DNA of 64,000 nucleotides. Origin: Solirubrobacter phytolaccae (GTDB taxonomy: Bacteria > Actinomycetota > Thermoleophilia > Solirubrobacterales > Solirubrobacteraceae). The notes under the pieces were generated by a model. The model did not search any database, was not told the origin of the DNA, and saw only the letters and a program-made list of their open reading frames with translations. Shown piece by piece: positions 7,566 to 18,846 of this stretch (positions are counted from its first letter, which is position 1; every line of letters starts with the position of its first letter). Position numbers and translations under genes: made by a program. The stretch spans positions 62,001-126,000 of the forward strand of contig NZ_JAPDDP010000002.1 of assembly GCF_027587195.1 (NCBI RefSeq), given 5' to 3'.

Positions 7566-8932
7566 TTACAGCTCCGCGAACGTGGCCGTGAAGTGCCGCA
7601 GCTGGGCCGGCTCCTCGGTGATGGTGTACCCGCGCAGCTCGCTCGCGTGCTCCGCGACGTGGCCGACGACCTCGACCACGTAGTCCAGCTGGGACTGCGT
7701 GTAGGTGCGGCGCGGGATCGCGAGCCGGACGAGGTCCATCGCGGCGGGGACCTCGGTGCCATCGGGCCGGCGGCCGAACATGATCGTGCCGATCTCGCAG
7801 GAGCGAATGCCGCCCTCGCGGTAGAGCGCGACGGCGAGCGCCTGGCCCGGGTACTGCAGCGGCTCGATGTGCGAGAGCAGGGCGCGCGCGTCGATGAACA
7901 CCGCGTGGCCGCCGATCGGGCGCACGACCGGCACGCCGACGTCGGCGAGCGCGTCGCCGAGGTACGCCGTCGAGCAGATCCGGTAGCGCAGGTACTCCTC
8001 CTGCACGACCTCCTCCAGGCCCTGGGCGATCGCCTCCAGGTCGCGGCCGGCGAGCCCGCCGTAGGTGGTGAAGCCGCCCGTGAGGATCAGCATCGTCTTG
8101 CAGCGCTCCGCCAGGCGCTCGTCGTTGAGCGCGAGCCAGCCGCCGATGTTCGCCATCGGGTCCTTCTTGGCCGACATCGTCATGCCGTCGGCGTAGGAGG
8201 CCATCTCGCGGACGATCTCGGTGATCGAACGCTCGGACTGGCCGGGCTCGCGCTGCTTGATGAAGTACGCGTTCTCGGCGAAGCGGCAGGCGTCGAGGAA
8301 GAGCGGCACGCCGAAGCGGTCGCACAGCGCGCGCACGCCGCGCAGGTTCTCCAGCGAGACGGGCTGGCCGCCGCCCGCGTTGTGGTGACGGTCATGAAGA
8401 CCACGGGGACGTGCTCCGTGCTGAGCACGAGCTCGAGCGCCGCGAGGTCCATGTTGCCCTTGAAGGGATGCTCGGACGTCGGGTCGTGGCCTTCGGCGAT
8501 CACGAGGTCGACGGCGCGGGCGCCGGTGAACTCGACGTTCGCCCGCGTCGTGTCGAAGTGCGTGTTGTTCGGGACGGTCTTGCCCTCGCCGCCCAGCTGG
8601 CTGAAGAGGATCCGCTCGGCCGCGCGCCCTTGGTGGGTCGGGATGACGTGCTGGAACGGGAACAGGTGCTTGACCGCCGCCTCGAAGCGGAACCACGAGG
8701 GCGAGCCCGCGTAGCTCTCGTCACCGCGCTGGATGCCGGCCCACTGGTCGCGGGACATCGCGCCCGTGCCCGAGTCGGTCAGGAGGTCGATCGCGACGTC
8801 CTGGGACTTCAGCCGGAACAGGTTGTGCCCCGCGGCCTCCAGAGCGGCGATCCGCTCCTCGCGCGTGGTCATCCGGATCGGCTCGACGGAGTGGATGCGG
8901 AAGGGCTCGATGATCGTGTGGAACGCGGTCAT
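7566..8932 (-). pseudogene. tnaA: tryptophanase / beta-eliminating lyase with a one-base frameshift
   Basis: PLP enzyme that splits tryptophan to indole, pyruvate and ammonia (or tyrosine to phenol in the sister family). The 5' half reads from ATG 8932 with IDLLTDSGTG, GDESYAGS and PTHQGRAAERI. The 3' half, in another frame, carries DACRFAENAYFIKQRE, the PLP-lysine motif SAKKDPMANIGG, GGFTTYGGL, GGHAVFIDA and LRHFTATFAEL, ending at 7566. Frames change near 8384: an expected VTNNAGGGQPVS would need one more base (AACAAC reads ACAAC). Restoring it gives a 455-residue protein, a normal length. GIRSCEIG favours tryptophanase over tyrosine phenol-lyase. All other motifs are intact, so the lesion is recent or a sequencing error. 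Confidence 0.85.
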
Positions 8933-9040
8933 GGGGCGCATCTTGGGCGTCGCGCGCCCCCGCAGCATCGGGGTCACCCCCGGCCGTTTTCCCCGATCTT
9001 TACGGGGTGCGGGCCGCTTCACCCCTGGGGGTGCGGGCTG
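8933..9040. other. hairpin-rich spacer between peptidase and tryptophanase
   Basis: About 108 bp without a gene. Contains CCCCG-ATCTTTA-CGGGG (8991-9007) and CACCCC-TG-GGGGTG (9020-9033), plus a repeated GGGGTGCGGGC unit. On the minus strand these follow the peptidase stop, so they probably end its transcript; a promoter for the tryptophanase gene must also lie here or upstream. Confidence 0.4.
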
Positions 9041-9487
9041 CTACCCAGCGGCGTCGGGCCGTTGCGGCGGGCACGTGCCGCCGGGCTCGGTCACGCGCTC
9101 GTAGTGCCAGATCTCGTTCGCGTAGATCTGGCACAGGCCGTAGTCGGCGCCGTGCTGCGCCATCCAGTACGCGGCGTCGGTAGGCCCGATGTCGACGGCC
9201 TTGCCGGTGACGTGCGTGGAGCGCTCCGGTGTGTTCACGTACTGGCGGGCGACCGCTTCGGAGCCGTAGGTCTCGATCGCCTCGTCGAGCAGCTGCTGCT
9301 GGCGGGCGGCCGTGCGCACGCCGCTCGTGATCCGGATCGTGATCCCTTCGCGCGCCGCGTCGCGGGTCGCGTCCGCTACGGCGCGCGCGAGCTTCGGGTC
9401 GAGCGTGACGGGCTCGGGCTTGCGGGAGTCACCGCCGAGCACCGGGATCAGGCAGGCGGCGAGGAGGAGCAGGCAGAGGTACTTCAT
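9041..9487 (-). CDS. VanY-like M15B peptidase, probable lipoprotein
   Basis: 148 residues. The N-terminus is a short lipoprotein signal with lipobox LAAC at residues 9-12. The zinc peptidase motifs are STHVTGKAVDIG (His and Asp ligands) and EIWHYE (third ligand His and preceding Glu), typical of D-Ala-D-Ala carboxypeptidase/dipeptidase enzymes acting on peptidoglycan stems. Start is ATG 9487. It is divergent from an OmpR-type regulator and kinase, an arrangement reminiscent of vanY with vanRS, so it may be regulated by them (inference). Confidence 0.85.
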   Translation of the reverse strand: MKYLCLLLLAACLIPVLGGDSRKPEPVTLDPKLARAVADATRDAAREGITIRITSGVRTAARQQQLLDEAIETYGSEAVARQYVNTPERSTHVTGKAVDIGPTDAAYWMAQHGADYGLCQIYANEIWHYERVTEPGGTCPPQRPDAAG

Positions 9488-9511
9488 GCCGCCAGCCAAG
9501 CGCGGGCCGTG

Positions 9512-9531
9512 TTGCGCCCTCGTCGGCGCAA
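9512..9531. promoter_or_regulatory. inverted repeat in the peptidase/regulator divergent promoter
   Basis: TTGCGCC-CTCGTC-GGCGCAA, 7-bp perfect arms, midway in the 87-bp divergent spacer. A CGCAA half-site recurs at 9545-9549, 18 bp on. Candidate site for the adjacent OmpR-type regulator, which would then control both directions. Confidence 0.4.
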
Positions 9532-9574
9532 ACGCAGACGTTTTCGCAACATGGGCGTCCCTACTCTGCGTCGG

Positions 9575-10240
9575 ATGCGCGTGCTGATCGCCGAGGACGA
9601 GCAATACCTGGCGGAGGCGCTGCAGACCGGCCTACGGCGGGAGGCGATCGCGGCCGACATCGCGCTCGACGGCGACGCCGCCCTCGACCGGCTCGCGGTC
9701 GCGGACTACGACGTGCTCGTGCTCGACCGCGACCTGCCCGGCACGCACGGCGACGTGGTCGCCGCCACCGTCGCGCGCGAGCATCCCGACGTCCGCATCC
9801 TCATGCTCACCGCCGCCGGGCGGCTGAAGGACAAGCTCGACGGCTTCTCGCTCGGCGCCGACGATTACCTGCCGAAGCCGTTCGCGTTCGACGAGCTGCT
9901 CGTGCGCCTGCGCGCGCTCGCCCGCCGACCGGCCGCGACCGCGCCGCCCGTGCTCGAGTTCGCCGACCTGAAGCTGGATCCGTTCCGGCGCGAGGTCTAC
10001 CGCGACGGGCGCTACGTGAAGCTCACCCGCAAGCAGTTCGCGGTGCTCGAGCTGCTGCTGCGCGCCGGCGGCGGCGTGGTGAGCGCGGAGACGATGCTCG
10101 AGAAGGCGTGGGACGAGCACGCCGACCCGCTCACGAGCGCGCCGCGCGTGACGATGTCCACGCTGCGCAAGGCGCTCGGCGAGCCCGACCTCATCGTCAC
10201 GGTCCCGGGCGCGGGCTACCGGCTGCTCGCGCCGTCATGA
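9575..10240 (+). CDS. OmpR/PhoB-family response regulator
   Basis: 221 residues. Receiver: AEDE acidic pair, phospho-Asp in VLDRDLPG, Lys in YLPKPFAFDELL. Winged-helix C-terminal domain from about 125: KLTRKQFAVLELLL, VTMSTLRKALGEPDLIVTVPGAGYRL. Start ATG 9575 is preferred because the receiver begins at once; ATG 9551 is an in-frame alternative. Stop overlaps the kinase start (ATGA at 10237-10240). Cytoplasmic; likely regulates the divergent peptidase. Confidence 0.93.
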   Translation: MRVLIAEDEQYLAEALQTGLRREAIAADIALDGDAALDRLAVADYDVLVLDRDLPGTHGDVVAATVAREHPDVRILMLTAAGRLKDKLDGFSLGADDYLPKPFAFDELLVRLRALARRPAATAPPVLEFADLKLDPFRREVYRDGRYVKLTRKQFAVLELLLRAGGGVVSAETMLEKAWDEHADPLTSAPRVTMSTLRKALGEPDLIVTVPGAGYRLLAPS

Positions 10241-11223
10241 GCGCCCGCCTCCGGCTCACGCTCAGCTACGCCGCGTTCCTCGTCACCGCCGGGCTGATGG
10301 TCGCGGTCGGCATCTGGATCGTCTTCCGCGTGGTCCCGAACTACCCGCTCACGGCCGCCAACCCGCGCGACCAGTCGGCCGTGCCGACGCGCGAGGAGAT
10401 CCTCGACCTGATCGTCAAGGGCTCGGCGATCACGCTGGCGGCACTGGCGGTGATCGGGCTCGCCGGCGGCTGGTTCCTCGCCGGCTGGATCCTGCGCCCG
10501 CTCGACGACATCTCCACCGCCGCGCGGCTCGCCGCCTCCGGCCGGCTCGACCATCGCATCCGCCTGTCCGGCCGCAGCGACGAGTTCAAGGCGCTCGCCG
10601 ACGACTTCGACCACATGCTCGAACGCCTCGACGACGCGTTCACGAGCCAGGAGCGCTTCGCCGCGAACGCGTCACACGAGCTGCGCACGCCGCTGACCGT
10701 CACCGCCACGATGCTCGACGTCGCGCGCGCCGAGCAGGACTCCGAGCTGCTGCGCCGCCTGCAGCAGACGAACGCGCGGGCGATCGCGCTGACCGAGGCG
10801 CTGCTCCGGCTCGCCGACGCCAACGCCGTCACCGCGACGCTCGAGCCCGTCGACCTGGCGGAGCTCGTGCGGGCCGTGGGCGAGGACGGCGACCTGCAAC
10901 CCGCGTGGGTCTCCGGCGATCCCGAGCTCCTCACGCAGCTCGTGGAGAACCTCGTCCGCAACGCCCACCAGCACGGCACCGGCGAGCTGCGCATCCGCAC
11001 CGCGGGCACGACGCTGCGGATCGAGAACGCCGGCCCGGTGCTCGAGGCGTCGGAGCGGCTCGTCGAGCCGTTCCTGCGCGGAGCCGGCCGGACGGCGGGC
11101 GGCGGCCACGGGCTGGGTCTCGCGCTCGTCGAGCGGATCACGACCGTGCACGGTGGACAGCTCACGCTCACCCCGCGTCAGGGCGGCGGGCTCATCGTGG
11201 AGGTCACGCTGGCCAAACCCTAG
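10237..11223 (+). CDS. HisKA-type sensor histidine kinase
   Basis: 328 residues. Two membrane helices (about 10-32 and 66-86) flank a short extracytoplasmic loop of about 35 residues. A HAMP region follows, then the H-box FAANASHELRTPLTVT with the phospho-acceptor His, the N-box VENLVRNAHQHG, and the G-box GGGHGLGLALVERI. The small sensor loop suggests a cell-wall or membrane ligand, as in VanS and CssS-like intramembrane-sensing kinases. Paired with the OmpR-type regulator by a 4-nt overlap. Confidence 0.92.
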   Translation: MSARLRLTLSYAAFLVTAGLMVAVGIWIVFRVVPNYPLTAANPRDQSAVPTREEILDLIVKGSAITLAALAVIGLAGGWFLAGWILRPLDDISTAARLAASGRLDHRIRLSGRSDEFKALADDFDHMLERLDDAFTSQERFAANASHELRTPLTVTATMLDVARAEQDSELLRRLQQTNARAIALTEALLRLADANAVTATLEPVDLAELVRAVGEDGDLQPAWVSGDPELLTQLVENLVRNAHQHGTGELRIRTAGTTLRIENAGPVLEASERLVEPFLRGAGRTAGGGHGLGLALVERITTVHGGQLTLTPRQGGGLIVEVTLAKP

Positions 11224-11247
11224 GGTCGGAGTCTCGGGGTTGCCCCG

Positions 11248-14200
11248 ATGTCCAGGTCGACGAGAACCGCGAGCGTGTCATGCGTGATCAAGTCGCCGCT
11301 GCGCTGGACCCCGCTCCTCGCCCTCCTCCTGACCCTTGTAGCCCCTACGTTCGCGGTGGCCGGTCCGCCCGGCCTGCAGTGGTCGGCGCCGAAGCAGATC
11401 AACGGCGCCGCCCCGTTCTCGGGCGGCCACCGGATCGACGGGATGTCCTGCCCGACCACCTCGCTGTGCGTCGGGGTCGACGCCGAGGGTCGCGCGCTCA
11501 CCGCGACCAGCCCCGCGGCCGGCACATGGACGCCGACGCCGATCAGCGACTCGGAGGGCCTGCTGGGGATCGACTGCGCCTCGGCGACCCGCTGCGTCGC
11601 CATCACCCGCTGGGGCGAGGTGATCACGACGTCGAACCCGACCGGCGGCGCCGGCGCCTGGGCGACGGCGAAAGTGGCCGACGGCACGTTCCTCGGTGGC
11701 GTCTCGTGCCCGACGACCACGTTCTGCGCGGCCGTCGGGAGCGGCGGCCTGATCGTCACGTCGACGAACCCGACCGGCAGCGCCGGCGCGTGGACGAAGA
11801 CCAACGTGCCGGGCGTCGACCTGCTGTGGAAGATCTCGTGCCCGACGGCGTCGCTGTGCGTCGCGATCGACGCGGGCAACAACCTCCTGACCTCGACCAA
11901 CCCGACCGGCGGCGCGAGCGCCTGGCAGCGGACCACGATCGCGGGCACCACGCTGTCGGACGTGTCGTGCCCCTCGACGACCCTGTGCGTCGCCGTCGGC
12001 TACGCCGGCAAGCTCTTCACCTCGACGAACCCGACCGGCGGTGCCGGCGCCTGGACCACGTCGACGTTCGAGACCCAGTCGATCGGCGAGATCGACTGCC
12101 CGACCACGACGTTCTGCGCCGCCACCGTCGGATGGGCGAACAAGGTCATAACGACCACGAACCCGGCCGGCGGGGCGGCGGCGTGGAGCGGGACGGACGT
12201 CGGCACCTTCGCCGGGGTCGTCGGTTGCGCGTCCGCGGCGCTGTGCGTGGCCGGCGACGACAGCGGCAACGCCTACATCTCGACCGGCGGCGCGTGGGCG
12301 AAGTCGCAGATCTCCGGCACCAACTCCCTGAACGCCGTCGACTGCCTCCCGTCCGGCTTCTGCGCCGCGACCGACGAAGCCGGCCGCGTGTTGACGGCCA
12401 CGAACCCGACCGGGACGTGGACAGCCCAGACAGTCGCGGCGGGGCGCAACCTGACCGACATCGACTGTCCGACCGCCTCGTTGTGCTTCGCCGTCGACAC
12501 CACCGGCAACCTCGTCTGGTCGACGACGCCGACGGGCGCGGCGGCGTGGACGGTGACCAACATCGACCTCACGCGCTCGCTGACGGCGATCTCCTGTCCG
12601 ACGGCCTCCTTCTGCGCCGCGATCGACAATCAGGGCTACGTGGTCACGTCCACGAACCCGACGGGAGGCACGGCGGCCTGGTCGCGCTTCGGCCTGGCGC
12701 CGCTCGGGACCGAGATGGGGTCGGTGTCGTGCGCGTCGGCGTCGCTGTGCATCGTCAGCGACCGGTACTACGGCCGCCTGTGGACGTCGGCGAACCCGGC
12801 GGGCGGCGCCTGGACGCTCTTCCAGACGCCCCTGGTCGATGGCTTCCGGCGTGGCGTCGTCGGGCTCTCCTGCACGTCCGCCACGTTCTGCGCGGCGCTG
12901 GACACGGACGGCCGGATCCACACCGCGACCGACCCCGGGACGAAGCCGCTCGCGTGGGACACGATCACCATCCCCGTCAGCGGGCTCAGCATCCCCACCA
13001 ACCTGACCTGCCTGTCCAGCACGTTCTGCGTCGGGGTCGACGCCGCCGCGCTCGCCTATTCCTCGACCCAGCCGGGCGACCCGAGCGCGTGGGCGGTCCG
13101 TCCCGCCGACTCCCCCGGCCACGACCTGGTCGATGTCAGCTGCGTCTCCACGGCACTGTGCGTCGCCATCAACTCGATCGGCATGATGACGACGGGCTCG
13201 CCGGCGCCGAACAGGACGCTGACGGTGGCCAAGAGCGGCTCCGGGACGGTGACGAGCGCGCCCGGTGGGATCAGCTGCGGCGCGACGTGCAGCGCGAGCT
13301 TCACCGACGGCGCAGTCGTCACACTGACGGCCACCGCCGCGGCGGGGTCGCGCTTCTCGGGCTGGAGCGGTGCTTGCACGGGCACCGGCAGCTGCGAGGT
13401 CGAGCTGCTCGAGGCGCGCAGCGTCACGGCGACGTTCGTCCCCACCGCTGCACTGACCGTGGCGAAGGCCGGCGCCGGCTCCGGCACCATCACGAGCGCG
13501 CCGGCGGGCATCGATTGCGGCACGACCTGCAGCTTCACGTATGACGAGGGCACGAAGGTCACGCTGACCGCGACCGCCGCGGCCGGGTCCGGGTTCACCG
13601 GCTGGTCGGGCGGCTGCACCGGCACCGGCCCGTGCGAGGTCACCCTGACCGCGGCGAAGACCGTGACCGCGACCTTCGCCCGCCACCGGACGCTGCGGGT
13701 CGACACGTGGAACGGCGGCTGGGGATACGGGAGGGTGACGAGCCCGGCGGGCGTGGACTGCGACTCGGTCTGCGACTACGCCAAGGCCGACGGCACGACG
13801 CTCACGCTGACCGCCACGGCGGACCCGGGCTCGCGCTTCGCGGGCTGGTCCGGCGGCGGTTGCACCGGCACGGGCACCTGCACGGTCACGCTCACCGCGG
13901 ACACCACCGTCGTGGCGGCGTTCAACCTCACGCACACGCTGACGGTGGCCAAGGCCGGCACGGGCGTCGGCACCGTCGTCTCCGCCGCGCCGGGCATCAC
14001 CTGCGGCACCACGTGCTCGGCGGTGTATGACGAAGGGACCTCCGTGACGCTCACCGCGACCCCGGCGGCCGGCTCCACGTTCGCCGGCTGGTCCGGTGGC
14101 GGCTGCTCGGGCACCAGGCCCTGCACGACCAGGGTCGACGACAGCGACACCGTGACCGCGACGTTCACCGTCGATCCGGTGCCCACCGCGACCCCCACGC

Positions 14201-14576
14201 CGACGCCCACACCGACCGCCACCGCGACCCCCACCCCGAGCGCCACCGCGACGCCGACTCCGACTCTCGAGCCGACGCCGCCCCCGTCGGTCCAGCCCGG
14301 CCCGACGCCCGCGCCGACGCCGATCGCGGCGGCCCCGGACACGCGCCTGGGCAAGAAGTCGGTCAAGCAGCGCACGGCGACGTTCCGCTTCACCGCGGTC
14401 GGCAAGAGCACCGGCTTCCGCTGCGCGCTCACCGCGCGCGGCAAGAAGGTCGTCTACAAGGCCTGCAAGTCGCCGGTGACGTTCAAGCAGCTCAAGCCCG
14501 GCAAGTACACGTTCCGGGTGGCGACCATCGGCGACCCGACGCCCGCCACCACGACGATCACGGTGAAGAAGGGCCG

Positions 14577-14580
<4 letters not shown>
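11248..14580 (+). CDS. large secreted protein with 14 CX5C repeats and 4 InlB-like repeats
   Basis: 1110 residues, exported. Order: Sec signal (WTPLLALLLTLVAP, ending near AVAG); about 640 residues of 14 repeats of about 45-50 residues, each with C-x5-C (SCPTTSLC, DCPTTTFC and similar) followed by STNPTGG-type turns; four Gly-rich repeats of about 75 residues with GWSG and four Cys each (divergent InlB/bacterial repeat fold). A Thr-Pro linker follows near 985-1030. The C-terminal module has paired Cys (FRCALTARGK, VYKACKSPVTF), a type common in Solirubrobacterales. The 14 repeats would fit beta-propeller blades, perhaps two seven-bladed rings (inference). Start ATG 11248 is taken; GTG 11275 or 11284 also leave the signal intact. 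Function unknown; likely cell-surface. Confidence 0.85.
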
Positions 14581-16538
<1,958 letters not shown>

Positions 16539-16557
16539 GCGATCTCCTCCGTCGGTG

Positions 16558-17463
16558 TTAGTGACGCTTCTTCCGCTTGCTGCGCCCGGCAGTCGGCGTC
16601 TTCGACGACGCCTCGGGCGCGGCAGGCTGCGTGGCCGGCGTGCGACCGCCGCGCTCGGCGCGAGCCTGCGCGGTGGCGACCGCTCCGGGCCACGGCTCGG
16701 CCTTACCCGTTCGCCACGCCGGAGGATCGCCTCCCGGGAACTTGCCCAGGAGCATGACGCCGACGCCGGCGAGCCAGAAGACCTGCACGACCGGCAGCGG
16801 GAAGATCACGAGCATCGCGCCGGCGACGATCCCGATGTAGCCGAAGAGCTTGGTGAGCAGGCCGACGCGCATCGCGTTGAGCGACACGAAGATCAGGCCG
16901 ATCGCGAGCACGACGCCGCCCAGGCCCGAGAGGATCTGGGCGAACTGCTGGGTGCCGGTCTGCAGCTGGGTCGCCTCCGCGACGGTGCGCGGGCCGTCCA
17001 TGAAGTCGTTCGTCAGCACGACGATCGAGGTCCGGTAGACCAGGCTGCCGATGGCGAGCGAGACGCCGCCGATGATCGGCAGGTAGATCAGGAAGCGCCG
17101 GAACTCGGGCGCGCGGGCGCGGGTCGCGACGCTCAGGAAGCCGGCCGCCCAGGCCATGCCGCAGAAGCCGATGAACGCGCCGATGCCGATCGCCAGGATC
17201 GTGACCTGGTGGTCCTGCAGGTACTGGAACTCCTCGATCCGCAGCGACGGCAGATCGGCCACGCGGCCCTCGCCGACGCGCTCCAGCGAGTCCAGCCCGC
17301 TGATCGTCGGGTAGTCGCCGCGGAGGCGCTCGAAGGCGATGTAGTAGACGAGCAGGCCAGCGGCCCCGATGATCGCCGCGATCGCGGCGCGGGTGCGGTT
17401 CTGCTTCTCCCAGAGGAGCGTCTTTTCTGGATCCTGCGTCACGGCGGCCACGTCGGGGGACAC
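16558..17463 (-). CDS. multi-pass membrane protein of unknown function
   Basis: 301 residues with about six hydrophobic helices (residues 26-45, 85-110, 125-145, 180-205, 210-245) and a Lys/Arg-rich, Ala/Pro-rich cytoplasmic tail of about 55 residues ending KRKKRH. A helix-rich loop of about 40 residues follows the first helix. I do not recognise a family. Start GTG 17463 lies 1 nt past the stop of the small gene upstream; GTG at 17451 or 17442 are alternatives. It sits 19 bp upstream of acs on the same strand, so co-transcription is possible. Confidence 0.75.
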   Translation of the reverse strand: MSPDVAAVTQDPEKTLLWEKQNRTRAAIAAIIGAAGLLVYYIAFERLRGDYPTISGLDSLERVGEGRVADLPSLRIEEFQYLQDHQVTILAIGIGAFIGFCGMAWAAGFLSVATRARAPEFRRFLIYLPIIGGVSLAIGSLVYRTSIVVLTNDFMDGPRTVAEATQLQTGTQQFAQILSGLGGVVLAIGLIFVSLNAMRVGLLTKLFGYIGIVAGAMLVIFPLPVVQVFWLAGVGVMLLGKFPGGDPPAWRTGKAEPWPGAVATAQARAERGGRTPATQPAAPEASSKTPTAGRSKRKKRH

Positions 17464-17464
17464 T

Positions 17465-17668
17465 CTAGTGGCGCTTGGCCGGCGGAAGCCCGACGCGGCG
17501 CACCGGCTCCGGGCCGATCTGGTTGCGCCCGATCACGCGCGAGGCCTTGTCGCCGGCGTACAGGACGACGTCCAGCGCGGGCGCCGCGAGCCGGATCAGC
17601 GCCTCGACGCGATGGATGTTGCGGACCTGTGCAGCGCTCCTGTAGGCCACGATCGCGCAAGGGTACAC
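17465..17668 (-). CDS. small basic protein, unknown
   Basis: 67 residues, rich in Arg, Ala, Leu and Val: IHRVEALIRLAAPALDVVLY then DKASRVIGRNQIGPEPVRRV. One amphipathic or weakly hydrophobic helix. Stop TAG is directly followed by the start of the membrane-protein gene (1-nt gap), which supports translation and coupling. The GTG start 17668 is only 8 bp from the divergent CBS gene start; GTG 17650 or 17626 are alternatives that leave room for promoters. No family recognised. Confidence 0.5.
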   Translation of the reverse strand: MYPCAIVAYRSAAQVRNIHRVEALIRLAAPALDVVLYAGDKASRVIGRNQIGPEPVRRVGLPPAKRH

Positions 17669-17676
17669 TCGCCGCC

Positions 17677-18096
17677 ATGTTGGTCGGCGACGTCATGACG
17701 GAAGGGGCGATCACCGCCGCCCCCGACACCTCCGTGCGCGAGATCGCGCAGCTGATGCGCACCCACAACGTGGGCTCCGTGGTCCTCGTCGCCGTGGACG
17801 GCCGTCCGGTCGGCTTCATCACCGACCGCGACATCGTGCTGTCGGTCGTCGCGCAGGGACGTTCCTTGGACGACCGCGCGGCCGTGCACGCCTCCTCGCC
17901 CGTGATCCGGGCCGAGCCCGACATGGAGGTCGAGGAGGCGACGCAGCGGATGGTGCGCCACGGCGTGCGGCGCCTCGTCGTGGTCGAGGGCGGCGCGGCG
18001 CTCGGCGTCGTGACGCTGGACGACCTGTCCTCGCGCGGGCTGGAGCCGGAGCTCTCGGCGCGCGTTACGCGGGCTGCGCTGCCGTCGCTCGGCTGA
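17677..18096 (+). CDS. two-CBS-domain protein
   Basis: 139 residues made of a CBS pair (Bateman module): VGDVMTEGAITAAPDTSVREIAQLM and its partner near 70-125, each ending in the GxxTDRD-like turn (GFITDRDIV, GVVTLDDL). Binds adenine nucleotides in its family and usually reports energy state; no attached effector domain is present. Its last 32 bp overlap the convergent amidotransferase gene. Confidence 0.9.
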   Translation: MLVGDVMTEGAITAAPDTSVREIAQLMRTHNVGSVVLVAVDGRPVGFITDRDIVLSVVAQGRSLDDRAAVHASSPVIRAEPDMEVEEATQRMVRHGVRRLVVVEGGAALGVVTLDDLSSRGLEPELSARVTRAALPSLG

Positions 18097-18775
18097 CCAC
18101 CGCTTCCGCGTACGCCCGGATGACCGGGTGCGCGCGGCTGCCGTCGCCCGCCAGCTCGGGCTGGAAGAGCGTGCCGAGGAAGAACGGGTGGTCGGGCAGC
18201 TCGAGCGCGCGCGGGGCGCCGTCCTCGTCGTGGGCGCCGAAGACCACGCCGGCGGCCGCGAGCGTGTCGACGAACTCGGGCGCGATGCCGTAGGAGCAGT
18301 GGTAGCGCTCGAGCCGCTGGTCGACGCCGGCGATCTTGGCGATCAGCGTGCCGGGCGTGTAGCGGATGACGCCCTCGTGGCCGACGAGGCTGCACTCGAG
18401 CGGAACGATCACGTCGGTGTCGTGGTCGCCGTACTCCGAGTGGTCGGCGTCGGCGATGTTCGCGAGCTCGCGCGCGAGGTGCAGGATCGCGTGCTGGAAG
18501 CCGCCGCACGTGCCCAGGAACGGGATGCCGCGCTCGCGCGCGACGCCCGCCGCGGCGATGACCTTCTCGCGGTCCGCGTACGGGCTGCCGGGGACGATCC
18601 AGATGCCGTCGAAGCCTTCAAGGTCGTCGGCCTCGGTCGACGGGATCCAGTACGGGTCGAGCACGAGGCCGTCGCGGCGGCGCAGTGCGTCGATGAGGAG
18701 CGGGATGCGCCCGTGGGCGCGGACCGTGGGCGAGCGGTCGCCCACGAGCGCGATCGTGGCTGAGGAAGCGGTCAT
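18065..18775 (-). CDS. CTP-synthase-like class I glutamine amidotransferase, free-standing
   Basis: 236 residues. A GATase1 domain like the C-terminal half of CTP synthase but without the synthetase half. Seen: ALVGDRSPTVRAH, the nucleophile elbow FLGTCGGFQHAI with the catalytic Cys, and PFFLGTLFQPEL with Glu. The His of the usual H-x-E is not evident (F-Q-P-E in its place), so hydrolysis may be impaired; the HPFF His a few residues earlier could substitute. Family name in databases: CTP synthase C-terminal region-related protein; function unknown. Divergent from a LysR regulator. Confidence 0.8.
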   Translation of the reverse strand: MTASSATIALVGDRSPTVRAHGRIPLLIDALRRRDGLVLDPYWIPSTEADDLEGFDGIWIVPGSPYADREKVIAAAGVARERGIPFLGTCGGFQHAILHLARELANIADADHSEYGDHDTDVIVPLECSLVGHEGVIRYTPGTLIAKIAGVDQRLERYHCSYGIAPEFVDTLAAAGVVFGAHDEDGAPRALELPDHPFFLGTLFQPELAGDGSRAHPVIRAYAEAVVSRATAAQPA

Positions 18776-18811
18776 GGGCCTCCATCGTGCTGGTCGTCCG
18801 AGTTCATGTCC

Positions 18812-18821
18812 AACGATCGTT
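18812..18821. promoter_or_regulatory. AACGATCGTT palindrome in LysR/amidotransferase promoter
   Basis: A perfect 10-bp palindrome, 26 bp upstream of the lysR start and 37 bp from the amidotransferase start; a GATC-containing repeat (ACGATC) recurs at about 18831-18836. Position fits a LysR recognition site controlling both directions. Confidence 0.35.
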
Positions 18822-18846
18822 CGTGTGGTTACGATCAGTGGCGCTT

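Noticed and set aside
8370-8400. Programmed frameshift in the tryptophanase gene
   Set aside because: No slippery run or downstream pseudoknot is visible at the junction and tryptophanases are not known to use one; a base loss is simpler.
11278-13935. An 885-codon open frame on the minus strand opposite the repeat protein
   Set aside because: Its composition is Arg/Gly/Ala-rich without motifs, while the plus strand encodes a signal peptide, regular Cys repeats and known modules.
14185-14335. A C/G-rich tandem DNA repeat
   Set aside because: It is in frame and encodes the Thr-Pro linker of the secreted protein, so it is coding low complexity and not a satellite or CRISPR.
18065-18775. Selenoprotein reading of the amidotransferase (its family name mentions selenoprotein)
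   Set aside because: The frame has no internal TGA and a Cys occupies the nucleophile position.
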